In this document: positions 1-6,621 of the stretch, one piece after another
Position numbering within the stretch: position 1 is the stretch's first letter
Layout of the letters: each line of letters opens with the position of its first letter
DNA from: Bacillota bacterium
GTDB lineage: Bacteria; Bacillota_I; Bacilli_A; ML615J-28; CAG-698
DNA: 7,548 bases
Direction: 5' to 3'
Assembly: GCA_023410025.1 (NCBI GenBank)
Contig: JAEYQM010000076.1
Span: forward strand, 1-7,548
Made by a program: the position numbers and the translations under genes
The notes under the pieces: model-generated
Databases searched by the model: none
What the model was told of the DNA's origin: nothing
What the model saw: only the letters and a program-made list of their open reading frames with translations

Positions 1-2307
1 TGCTTGTCCACTAACTCTTACTACTTGTTTTAATTTAGAATCTTTACGTTCCTCATTTTTTGAAAACATGAATGAATGATTTATGTATTTGTCATCATTT
101 ACAATTGGGACCATTATACCATCTAAATCTGTAATATTTTCTGTTTCCCACCCTATTAATTCATTTGATAATGATGTAAATTGAAACCAGCTATTATTTA
201 CATAGTTATCAACTCTATTTTGTCCATCACAAGTAAACATTAATTCATCAATCAAAATCTTGCATTTAACTTTACTGATTTTAATTTGAATTATATATTT
301 ACCATAACTTGTATCAATATCTTTAATACTAAATTTTTTCCATTTTTCAGAAAAACTGTAATTATTCAAAGTAAGTGTTTTCTCTTTTTTTTCTATAGTT
401 ACAGTAATTTGAAAATTACTACCATTAATTACTTGATTTGGCGAAGTAGATATACATTTAATATAACCCTCTAAATCAAATTTACTTTGTGATAAAGTTA
501 ATAGTGACACCATATCTTGAGAAATAATTATGTCATCAAGTCCATCTGAATCAATTAATAAACATTTTCCTCCGCCAAGACCACCATCTACAGTTTTAAC
601 AATTGAATTAACTAATCCTTTAACTTTCCATCCAAAAATATTATTTTCATCTAAATTCAATGGTTTTTCAAAGCTTGGGTTATCAATTGATGATTTATCT
701 TCAAAATGATTATCTGATATAGATTCTAAACCTGCTAATTCATAATCTTCAGTCATCTTATATGACGCACATTTAAAACTACCATCTTCATTGATAATAT
801 ATAATAACATTCCATTTTCATGAAAGCAATATGTTTTTTTAATTTGATTACTCTCTAAATAAACTATTGGTTCACTGACATTATAGGTAACTGTTATGAC
901 ATTATCAACTACTTTGTTTCCATTTTTTTCAGATAAAACTTGATCTACTTTATAAATTTTTTCATCAACTATATCTAAACCTTCATGACGAACACTTTGA
1001 TAGCTTATAAAATATTTTTCCCCAATTATTCTATCTTCAATATACTCAAATTTTCCACTATATACTGAACTATAATAGTATTTAATTTCAGATAGTGTTT
1101 TAAAGTCATTTTCATCATGTAAAGAATACTTATACTCACTTATACAAGTAAGTAAATTATTTTGATATGTAAGTTTTAATTTAATTCTTTCTTTTGTAAA
1201 AGTTATTGAGTTAATATATTTATCTAAGTATTCAAAAATGATTTCATCGTAATCACTATTGATTATTTTGTGTAAGTTATTACCACTCCAAGTAAATTCA
1301 ATCCAATCACCTTCTTTGTTCTCAATATACTTGATTTTTTTATTTTCAAAAATAGTTTTGTTACCTTGTGTATCATAGAGGACTATCTTACCATCAATTT
1401 TTGATCCATCAAGAAGATATGAATTATCAATGTAATTTAAATAAACTTTTCTTGCATCACTGCTTTCTATATTTATTTTATATTGATTATATTGACTAGA
1501 TGAAATAAGATTAAAATTATTTTCTACTTGCATGTAATTTAAAATTTTAATTTGAGAATCAGAAAACGATATATTATATTCAAAGTTTGCTTTAAAGTTT
1601 TGACCAATATGACCGCCATTTTTATTATAGCAAGCATTAAATGTTATTGGCATTTTTTGACTTTTTGTTGAATAGGATTTTGTTGAAAAATCCAGTGTAC
1701 CTTGAAATAAATTTATGTTTAATGTTCCTAAATTTGATATATCTACTTGATATGGATATTTTGGAAGCAAATCCATATTCCAATAATTCATATAGTATCC
1801 ATAAAATATTGGTATTTTATTAACTCCCTCATTTAAAGACCCTGTGTTGAAAATATTAAAAGGTAATGAAGAATTATTTTCAATTTCAAATTCTAGTTTC
1901 ATATTATTTTCAAAATAATATGTACCTAGTTTTTTTAAATTAAATTTTACGCATCCTTTTTCTCTTATTTTTCCACATGTTGTATTTACCTTATCAATTA
2001 TTTCTCCATCACGTTTTATAATAAACGTAATTTCTTCATTATCATTTTCAGAATCCAATTCACATATATATAAAATATATTGAAAAGTCTCAAAAAATAA
2101 TCTTCCATCGACATCCATTTTAACCTCATGATCAGATTTTAGTACAATATTACTTGAGCACCTAATTAAATCACTTTTATTTTCAATAAACTGAGGTGGT
2201 ATATTATCCCATTCTGGTTTTTTCTCATCCAAATCTTTAACTTTAAAATAAGTAGTAGTAATATTTGGAAGTTCAGTTGTGTTACCTATTAATTTATATA
2301 TGTACAT
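1..2307 (-). CDS. RHS/YD-repeat-like large protein, N-terminal part (runs off left edge)
   Basis: An open frame of 769 codons begins at the ATG at 2307 and is still open at base 1, so only the N-terminal part is visible. An AGGTGA ribosome binding site lies about 6 bases upstream, and the gene starts 12 bp after the Mur-ligase-like gene. Residues 1-190 are a beta-rich region I do not recognise. Residues about 193-225 carry the typical entry of RHS-family shells: LNINLFQGTLDFS, then PITFNACYNKNGG, matching the usual 'vnl.tGnl...lpl.l.YNs' pattern. Residues about 340-450 show RHS-style strands such as LTYQNNLLTCISEYKY. Two tandem modules with an 'N..FE/WF...GW' signature at about 540 and 700 resemble the carbohydrate-binding-like inserts of Gram-positive RHS/WapA-type proteins. 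There is no signal peptide or membrane segment at the N terminus. By family analogy the missing C terminus would hold YD repeats and possibly a toxin tip. A tail-fibre-like adhesin is the main alternative. Confidence 0.72.
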   Translation of the reverse strand, partial: MYIYKLIGNTTELPNITTTYFKVKDLDEKKPEWDNIPPQFIENKSDLIRCSSNIVLKSDHEVKMDVDGRLFFETFQYILYICELDSENDNEEITFIIKRDGEIIDKVNTTCGKIREKGCVKFNLKKLGTYYFENNMKLEFEIENNSSLPFNIFNTGSLNEGVNKIPIFYGYYMNYWNMDLLPKYPYQVDISNLGTLNINLFQGTLDFSTKSYSTKSQKMPITFNACYNKNGGHIGQNFKANFEYNISFSDSQIKILNYMQVENNFNLISSSQYNQYKINIESSDARKVYLNYIDNSYLLDGSKIDGKIVLYDTQGNKTIFENKKIKYIENKEGDWIEFTWSGNNLHKIINSDYDEIIFEYLDKYINSITFTKERIKLKLTYQNNLLTCISEYKYSLHDENDFKTLSEIKYYYSSVYSGKFEYIEDRIIGEKYFISYQSVRHEGLDIVDEKIYKVDQVLSEKNGNKVVDNVITVTYNVSEPIVYLESNQIKKTYCFHENGMLLYIINEDGSFKCASYKMTEDYELAGLESISDNHFEDKSSIDNPSFEKPLNLDENNIFGWKVKGLVNSIVKTVDGGLGGGKCLLIDSDGLDDIIISQDMVSLLTLSQSKFDLEGYIKCISTSPNQVINGSNFQITVTIEKKEKTLTLNNYSFSEKWKKFSIKDIDTSYGKYIIQIKISKVKCKILIDELMFTCDGQNRVDNYVNNSWFQFTSLSNELIGWETENITDLDGIMVPIVNDDKYINHSFMFSKNEERKDSKLKQVVRVSGQA

Positions 2308-2319
2308 AAAATTCACCTA

Positions 2320-3747
2320 TTAATTAGTAAGTTCTAGATCTTCAAATGTTTTAAAGACTATTTCTTCATCTTGGAATAAGTCTACCTTGTCCTCACTTAT
2401 ACAAGCAATTCTTCTATTACCTCTTCCGGAAATAAAAATTAAATCACCATCTAACGAATCCAAAATTGCATATTTTATTGCATCTTTTCTGTTTATGTAA
2501 TTTTTATTGCTAATGTTTTTACTAACTAATTGTGATTGCATTTCTAATAATAATTGAGGATTTTTGCTTCCAATATCAGATGTAGTTATATATACACTGT
2601 CTGCATATTTATTGATATAATTATAAGCAAATTTCATTGAATTAATTATATCATTTTCATATACTTCATCACTGTATTCCTTAATCCAAGTTTTATGACC
2701 ATAACCTACTGATCCTGTAACGACAACAAGTCTATTAAACTTCTTTTCATTTTTATATTTACCTAGAATCTCTAATGTTGGTGCAAGATGTGTAGAAATA
2801 ATAATTGTTCTATTATTCTTTTTAATTATTTTATCTCTTCCTGGTATTGTAATATTTAATATAAAGTTGCTAAATGAATCATAATCATAAACTTTTAATG
2901 TATCTAAAACTGCTACACTTGCTAAAATGTTCATTGCATTATGTGGCATTATCATTTTAGTATGTAAATTAAAATTATTATTTTTAGTTTTTATAGAAAA
3001 GTTTAAACCATCAAGTGAATCAAATACACTATCATTAGAATATAATAAATAATCAATTTTACTTTCATCAATACCCCTAACTTTAGATAAGTATCTTGTT
3101 CCAAATATTTTTTGTTGTTTATTATTATTTGCTTCCAAATTTCTATAAACATAATTTTCTTCTATCCCAAAAATACAAGTACAATCTTCATCATCAGGAA
3201 TATTTTCAAAAAATGATTGTTTTAAAGAAACATATTGTTCTGTAGTATAAAATGAATTATTGTGAGTTGGTATTACATTAGTAATTAATCTAATATCAAA
3301 AGGAATACCATTAATTAATCCTTTAGAAATTGCTCTTTCATTTACTTCTAATATTAAAAAATCAGCTTCATATGCTTCAGCTTGTAATATTGCATTAAGT
3401 AACATCTTCTCATCTCTAATTGGATTTTCAATAGATTCATCTGGGGAGTTATATCCTGCTGGTGAATCTATTCCAATACTACTAAATAACACAGATTTAT
3501 ATCCTATATACTTTAAATAGTTATGAATTAAATATGCGGTTGTTGATTTACCCTTGCTTCCAGTTATTCCAATAATTTTTAACCCTGAATTTATTTGACC
3601 TGTTTTATTTATAGTGGTATTTATTGAAAAACTTTTTTTATTTATGTTTAAGTTTAAGTTATTTATTTCATTGTCTTTTTTTATTGTTCTAATTGGACTC
3701 GGTTCATTTTTAATTAATAAATTTCTTTTAAAATCATTTAATTTCAT
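2320..3747 (-). CDS. Orphan Mur-ligase-like ATP-dependent amide ligase (MurE-related, no N-terminal domain)
   Basis: This 475-residue protein has the central and C-terminal domains of the Mur ligase superfamily, which joins a carboxylate to an amino acid or peptide through an acyl phosphate. The P-loop GITGSKGKST is at 60-69. EVNERA at 134-139 matches MurE EVSSHA. FDIRLITN (150-157) is followed by H162 and by TTEQYVSLK, where K176 sits at the carbamylated-lysine position. PHNAMN (268-273) matches the GRFN region and PGR is at 302-304. H320 matches the YAH motif, and ISGRGNRR at 439-446 matches the final GKGHE motif. Differences from true MurE are clear. The UDP-MurNAc-binding N-terminal domain is replaced by about 55 asparagine/lysine-rich residues. 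The DHLD aspartate is changed (PTHNN). The DNPR amino-acid selector is not recognisable (SDIGSKNPQ instead). It is therefore unlikely to be the housekeeping MurE. The start follows an AGGAGG site that overlaps the stop of the upstream gene region. The substrate is unknown; activity is plausible but not assured. Confidence 0.85.
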   Translation of the reverse strand: MKLNDFKRNLLIKNEPSPIRTIKKDNEINNLNLNINKKSFSINTTINKTGQINSGLKIIGITGSKGKSTTAYLIHNYLKYIGYKSVLFSSIGIDSPAGYNSPDESIENPIRDEKMLLNAILQAEAYEADFLILEVNERAISKGLINGIPFDIRLITNVIPTHNNSFYTTEQYVSLKQSFFENIPDDEDCTCIFGIEENYVYRNLEANNNKQQKIFGTRYLSKVRGIDESKIDYLLYSNDSVFDSLDGLNFSIKTKNNNFNLHTKMIMPHNAMNILASVAVLDTLKVYDYDSFSNFILNITIPGRDKIIKKNNRTIIISTHLAPTLEILGKYKNEKKFNRLVVVTGSVGYGHKTWIKEYSDEVYENDIINSMKFAYNYINKYADSVYITTSDIGSKNPQLLLEMQSQLVSKNISNKNYINRKDAIKYAILDSLDGDLIFISGRGNRRIACISEDKVDLFQDEEIVFKTFEDLELTN

Positions 3748-3757
3748 TTTATACCTC

Positions 3758-4372
3758 CTAATCTGGTGTTGTCATTGATTCATGTACAACTTTAACTTTT
3801 GTTGAACATTCCCCAATTTTATTTTTATATTCAGAATCTTTATAAATAATTATAGTAACAGGCACTTCATAAATCTCTCCTGGTTGACATGCTGTATCAG
3901 TTTGCAAACTAAATAGTTGCTTTTTTCTACCATTATAATCATTAATTTGATATAAAGAAGTTGTAAAATTGTGATTATCATCAGAGACAATAGTTACATA
4001 AACTCTTTCATCTGATATAATTTGTAAATATTTATGTACTTCTTGATTATTTTGTTTTAAATAAATTTCTGGAAATGATTTTGAAACATCAATTTTTAAA
4101 CAATTAACAAAATAAGTTTTTCCATTAAATTCTTCTTTTAGTAGATATGGATTATTATTTTCATCAGTAAAATTATATAGATGTTCGATGTAATAATTAT
4201 TATTATCTACATAGAATTTATCATTTGGTAGCATTGGAATTTCTCCAGGAAGAATTCTTACAGTGGAGAGTATTTCATTATTATTTCTTTTTTTAAATTG
4301 AATTACTATATACTTAAGAATAGAAATTATTTTTTCTACTTTTCTACCTGATATATTTAAATCGTTATTCAT
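3758..4372 (-). CDS. Unknown 204-aa protein, helix plus beta-rich domains
   Basis: I do not recognise this gene. Its ATG overlaps the stop of the 41-codon gene upstream by one base (TAATG), and it has a strong GGAGGAGG ribosome binding site. It ends 10 bp before the Mur-ligase-like gene, so the three are surely co-transcribed. Residues about 8-28 look like an amphipathic helix (VEKIISILKYIVIQFKK). Residues 40-90 contain PGEIPMLPNDKFYV followed by a tyrosine/asparagine-rich stretch. Residues 115-200 alternate in a beta-sandwich-like pattern (VYVTIVSDD, YEVPVTIIIYKD, CSTKVKVVHE). No signal peptide, membrane segment or catalytic motif is apparent. Position suggests an accessory or chaperone-like partner of the RHS protein or a structural baseplate-like protein, but that is inference from context only. 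Confidence 0.75.
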   Translation of the reverse strand: MNNDLNISGRKVEKIISILKYIVIQFKKRNNNEILSTVRILPGEIPMLPNDKFYVDNNNYYIEHLYNFTDENNNPYLLKEEFNGKTYFVNCLKIDVSKSFPEIYLKQNNQEVHKYLQIISDERVYVTIVSDDNHNFTTSLYQINDYNGRKKQLFSLQTDTACQPGEIYEVPVTIIIYKDSEYKNKIGECSTKVKVVHESMTTPD

Positions 4373-4497
4373 TATTTTTCCTCCTCCAAAATTAAATATA
4401 TAACATTTGGATTTAATAAATTGTTATTTTCTAAGTATTTAAATTCATCAATTGTTCCTTGCCATAATACTGGAGATAGATCTAATTCAGTCATCAT
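4372..4497 (-). CDS. 41-aa miniprotein with phage tail-type GTxxEY motif
   Basis: A short ORF of 41 codons fills the gap between two larger genes exactly. Its ATG at 4497 overlaps the upstream stop (ATGA) and its TAA shares one base with the next ATG. A GGAGG lies 5 to 10 bases upstream of the tandem ATGATG start, inside the end of the previous gene. The protein reads VLWQGTIDEFKYLENNN then LLNPNVIYLIL, which resembles the 'W.GT.aEY.aL...dp.TlYlI' element found in many phage tail, baseplate and fibre proteins. There it usually sits at a domain end. Here it makes up nearly the whole protein. The tight coupling on both sides argues that it is a real gene. Its function is not known; a small structural or adaptor part of the complex is a guess. 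Confidence 0.7.
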   Translation of the reverse strand: MMTELDLSPVLWQGTIDEFKYLENNNLLNPNVIYLILEEEK

Positions 4498-4889
4498 TTT
4501 TCCTCCATAACTAAAATTAATTTTTTTAATACATCAATGGTAATTTTTTGAACTTTTTCAATATCACACAATCTTTTACTTAATAACTCAATTTTATCTT
4601 CAATATTACTTTGACTATTTAATTCGAAAATAAATTTTTCTTCAACATTTGATTGCAAATTACTTTTATCTTCATCATAGAATGGATTAATAAATTTATT
4701 TTCAGTATGTTGAATTAAGCGATTATTATCAAGTTTAAAATATCTTTTATCTTTTGAAATTAGTGATGCGTATTTAATGTGTGGGTTATCTTTTAAAAAA
4801 TTATTTACGACTTTTATTTCTTCTAAGTAACTAATTCCATCCAATGTTGCGATTCCATCAATAACTTTAAAATCATTATATGTTTTCAT
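4494..4889 (-). CDS. Unknown 131-aa protein with C-terminal coiled coil
   Basis: I do not recognise this gene. The ATG at 4889 overlaps the stop of the holin-like gene by four bases, and its own stop overlaps the next start the same way, which implies translational coupling in one operon. Residues 1-70 contain alternating hydrophobic segments (DFKVIDGIATLDGISYLEEI) that could form a small beta domain. Residues 95-130 (IEDKIELLSKRLCDIEKVQK onward) look like a coiled coil. No transmembrane segment or signal peptide is seen. A short protein with a coiled-coil tail beside a holin is common in phage lysis or tail modules, but no family can be assigned. Confidence 0.72.
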   Translation of the reverse strand: MKTYNDFKVIDGIATLDGISYLEEIKVVNNFLKDNPHIKYASLISKDKRYFKLDNNRLIQHTENKFINPFYDEDKSNLQSNVEEKFIFELNSQSNIEDKIELLSKRLCDIEKVQKITIDVLKKLILVMEEK

Positions 4890-5236
4890 AGTAATTCTCC
4901 TTTTTCAATATTTTTAAAATTTACCGACTTACTTAAATTTATATTTTCTTCAATTTTTTGTTCTACAAATTCTTCATCATATTTTATTTTATTTACTATA
5001 CAGAATTGGTTAATCTTAATCTTTACCCATTCTTTTTTATCACTACCTGTAAAATTAATAAAATTTTCAGCAATGCAAATAAATTCAATGACTTTCTTTT
5101 CTACTTCAAGTATATTTTCTACATATTTTTTAGAATTTGTATTTTTAACTAACTTTAAAACAAGTATAATATCACTTAAAATAATTGAACCAATAACTGG
5201 TAGTAAATCTGCTATACTTTTTAAAAATTCTTCCAT
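4886..5236 (-). CDS. Holin-like protein, LLH-type (superfamily VI) architecture
   Basis: This 116-residue protein has one hydrophobic segment at residues about 11-30 (LLPVIGSIILSDIILVLKLV). It is followed by a charged helical region with VEKKVIEFICIAENF, then GSDKKEWVKIKINQF, and ends in EEFVEQKIEENI. That layout resembles phage LL-H-type holins: one N-terminal membrane helix, a 'vveaaeq' helix, a 'g..KK..v...l' step and a final 'ie..iE..V' helix. Holins oligomerise in the cytoplasmic membrane and permit passage of endolysins or, in clostridial toxin loci, large toxins. The ORF follows the two-helix membrane protein by 33 bases with a GGGAAAGG-type site and overlaps the next gene by 4 bases. 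No endolysin gene is present nearby in the window, which fits an export rather than a lysis role; that is inference. Confidence 0.62.
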   Translation of the reverse strand: MEEFLKSIADLLPVIGSIILSDIILVLKLVKNTNSKKYVENILEVEKKVIEFICIAENFINFTGSDKKEWVKIKINQFCIVNKIKYDEEFVEQKIEENINLSKSVNFKNIEKGELL

Positions 5237-5269
5237 TCTTACCTTTCCCTTCTTATTTTTAAAAATTTT

Positions 5270-5758
5270 CTATTTAGTAAAGATATTTATAATCGTAGGT
5301 ATTCCTAACAAGATAATTAAATAACATAATAAAGCAAATATAAAAACTAAAACATTATTTTTTATAAATGAATTAATTCCTTTAAAAAACATATTTACAG
5401 GTGCAATTGTTAGAGATGCAAATATGAAATAAATTATAAACCAAAATCCTGATCCAATTTTCATTAATTTAACCTGCCATAGTGGAACATGTTCATCTAT
5501 TCCATATAACTTACAAGCTTCTTTATTTGCTTTAAATGTTACAATTTGTTTTTTTGTTTGATTCACTTGATTTAGTGTTTCAAGTTCATCATTTACCGTT
5601 TTTTTAGCTTGTTCAATAAATTTACTCTGTATTTCTTTATTGTTCTTTACTTCACTAACGATAGCACTCTTATGAATACTTTCGATCAAGACATTTGGTG
5701 AGTTTTCAGTAATTAATTCTGCATTATTACCAAAGTCAATATTATTAATATTATCCAT
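5270..5758 (-). CDS. Two-helix membrane protein, unknown family
   Basis: The ATG at 5758 is chosen because it has a well-placed AAGGAG site about 6 bases upstream. A longer reading from a TTG at 5806 lacks a suitable site and would overlap a mini-ORF. The 162-residue product has a soluble N-terminal part (1-100) with a helical charged stretch at 38-80 (KEIQSKFIEQAKKTVNDELE) that may be coiled. It then has GIDEHVPLWQVKLMKIG as a short amphipathic segment. Two membrane helices follow at about 104-121 (FWFIIYFIFASLTIAP) and 136-158 (VLVFIFALLCYLIILLGIP). There is no signal peptide, so it should sit in the cytoplasmic membrane with both ends inside. It lies at the head of the effector operon, directly before the holin-like gene, and could be a holin partner or antiholin. 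Its family is not recognised. Confidence 0.75.
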   Translation of the reverse strand: MDNINNIDFGNNAELITENSPNVLIESIHKSAIVSEVKNNKEIQSKFIEQAKKTVNDELETLNQVNQTKKQIVTFKANKEACKLYGIDEHVPLWQVKLMKIGSGFWFIIYFIFASLTIAPVNMFFKGINSFIKNNVLVFIFALLCYLIILLGIPTIINIFTK

Positions 5759-5786
5759 AACTTTCTCCTTTCTTTTAAATTTGTTT

Positions 5787-5819
5787 TTACGGTGGATTAT
5801 ATCCAAAAAAATTTTTCAT
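5787..5819 (-). CDS. 10-aa mini-ORF with very strong RBS (MKNFFGYNPP)
   Basis: A ten-codon frame, MKNFFGYNPP then TAA, starts 5 bases after a GAGGAGGG ribosome binding site at 5825-5832, the strongest such site in this part of the window. It ends 28 bases before the start of the membrane protein gene and has its own stop before that gene's RBS. It may be a leader peptide controlling the effector operon, a small functional peptide, or a decoy. The strong site without any longer frame behind it is the only reason to call it. A damaged start of a longer gene was considered, but the frame is short and no continuation is obvious. Confidence 0.4.
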   Translation of the reverse strand: MKNFFGYNPP

Positions 5820-5824
5820 AAATT

Positions 5825-5832
5825 CCCTCCTC
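5825..5832 (-). promoter_or_regulatory. Strong Shine-Dalgarno serving the mini-ORF
   Basis: GAGGAGGG on the minus strand, with 5 bases before the ATG at 5819. It is too far (18 bases) from the TTG at 5806 to support a longer form of the membrane protein, so it decides against that start. Confidence 0.6.
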
Positions 5833-5848
5833 AATTATAAAAACGATT

Positions 5849-5902
5849 AAAATGTAAAAAAAACAACAAAAAATTAAAATTTTGTTGTTTTTTTACATTT
5901 TT
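5849..5902. terminator. Long A/T-rich hairpin between sigma gene and effector operon
   Basis: Two arms of about 22-24 bases pair around an 8-base loop at 5872-5879. Paired landmarks are ATGT at 5852-5855 with ACAT at 5895-5898, and C64/C67 with G87/G84 (numbers plus 5800). One arm has eight A and the other seven T, leaving one bulge. The symmetry puts a run of T on the 3' arm in either direction. The hairpin begins about 20 bases past the end of the sigma region-4 frame, so it may terminate or attenuate the regulator transcript before the effector genes. Its stem is nearly all A-U, so its strength as a terminator is uncertain. Confidence 0.55.
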
Positions 5903-5920
5903 TTATAAAATTTTTAGGAT

Positions 5921-6088
5921 TTAACTATTATTTATTAAATATTGAATATATCCATCAACATCATATAATTTTTTTAAAGAATTATATTTTCTTGATATTT
6001 CCTGCTGAGTTTTATTTAGTATTAACCCTACTTCATTTTGTGTAAGTTTTCTACCATTTTTTACAAATAATTTTAAAAATTTTTCGTC
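5921..6088 (-). CDS. Sigma region 4 (HTH) encoded in the -1 frame
   Basis: This 55-codon segment begins at the GAC directly after the A run and ends with TAA at 5921. It contains KLTQNEVGLILNKTQQEISR, a good match to a region 4.2 helix-turn-helix ('LTQ.EIA..LG.SQ..VSR'). Between the nearest upstream in-frame stop (TGA) and the HTH there is no ATG, GTG or TTG, so expression needs a shift from the region-2 frame. The frame is free of damage, which argues that it is under selection or that the break is very recent or artefactual. Confidence 0.65.
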   Translation of the reverse strand, partial: DEKFLKLFVKNGRKLTQNEVGLILNKTQQEISRKYNSLKKLYDVDGYIQYLINNS

Positions 6089-6621
6089 TTTTTTTTTACC
6101 ATTATTTCACACTCTACATCATTGCGTATATAAATTATTTCTAAATTTGCATATTCAGGACTATCTAAGCTTATAATTTCAAATTTTGAATTCTTTTTAT
6201 TAAAATCAATTCTAAAATTTTTAATAGTTTTCTCAAAAAAAGAAAACAACTTTACATTGCCTAAATACCTGTTAAAATCCATAACAATTATTCTTTTATC
6301 TTTACATTGTATATTTTCAATATATTCATTTTTAAAGTTTTCGAATATTATTTTATCACTTTTCGTTTTTAATTCATTTTCTATTTCATCATAATTAATT
6401 TTGCTATTAAAGTCTAGTATGAATTTTTTATATTCAAGTGTATAATGTATTTTCATTAGTAAGTCCTGGTGAAAATCTTCTCTGTAATTTTTTTTTACCA
6501 AAAATATATTTGAATATATTATGGGTTTAATTATTTTTGTTATTTCTATAAATATTATTTCTTTATCTGCTCCCTCTTCAAAATACATCATGTAATATTC
6601 ATATAATTTATTATATATCAT
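5921..6621 (-). CDS. Sigma-70-like factor (group V/UviA-TcdR style), split by a -1 frameshift
   Basis: The zero frame runs from the ATG at 6621 to a TAA at 6073 (182 aa). Residues 46-65 (YREDFHQDLLMKIHYTLEYK) match sigma region 2.1/2.2. Residues 125-152 (KLFSFFEKTIKNFRIDFNKK, then SLDSPE) match regions 2.3/2.4 and the linker, as in small clostridial sigma factors. The DNA-binding region 4 is missing from this frame but is present intact in the -1 frame (5921-6088). Joining them at K178 through the A9 run gives about 233 residues. The region-4 frame has an upstream TGA and no usable start codon before the helix-turn-helix, so it cannot be a normal separate gene. The ATG at 6621 has a GAGAG only about 2 bases upstream, too close for a good RBS, and overlaps a leader ORF stop. 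It would direct RNA polymerase to its own promoters, perhaps the effector operon. A true disrupting mutation or sequencing error in the homopolymer is possible. Confidence 0.72.
6088..6097 (-). promoter_or_regulatory. A9-G slippery site (A_AAA_AAG) joining sigma frames
   Basis: On the minus strand nine A are followed by G. Read in the zero frame this gives codons GTA AAA AAA AAG, containing the heptamer A_AAA_AAG at 6094-6088, the same type as the dnaX -1 site. A -1 slip makes the next codon GAC and enters the region-4 frame exactly. A run of nine A can also cause RNA polymerase slippage, and adding one A to the DNA would restore a continuous frame. No strong downstream stem or well-placed internal Shine-Dalgarno is evident. 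Confidence 0.55.

Noticed and set aside
286..474. Plus-strand ORF of 62 codons
   Set aside because: It lies opposite the RHS-like gene, has low-complexity F/I/Y-rich content and no RBS; it is a shadow frame.
1641..1823. Plus-strand ORF of 60 codons
   Set aside because: Antisense to the conserved RHS entry region, with a composition set by the opposite strand.
2320..3747. Housekeeping murE
   Set aside because: The N-terminal UDP-binding domain is absent, the DHLD aspartate and DNPR motif are changed, and the gene sits in an accessory operon.
4958..5324. Two plus-strand ORFs of 64 and 83 codons
   Set aside because: Both are antisense to the holin-like gene region and overlap each other; no RBS or motif supports them.
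5270..5806. Longer start (TTG at 5806) for the two-helix membrane protein
   Set aside because: The TTG is 18 bases from the nearest strong RBS and overlaps the mini-ORF, while the ATG at 5758 has its own well-placed AAGGAG.
5833..5858. TTTACA...TATAAT as a promoter for the effector operon
   Set aside because: The spacing is only 13 bases and the start site would fall inside the ribosome binding site at 5825-5832.
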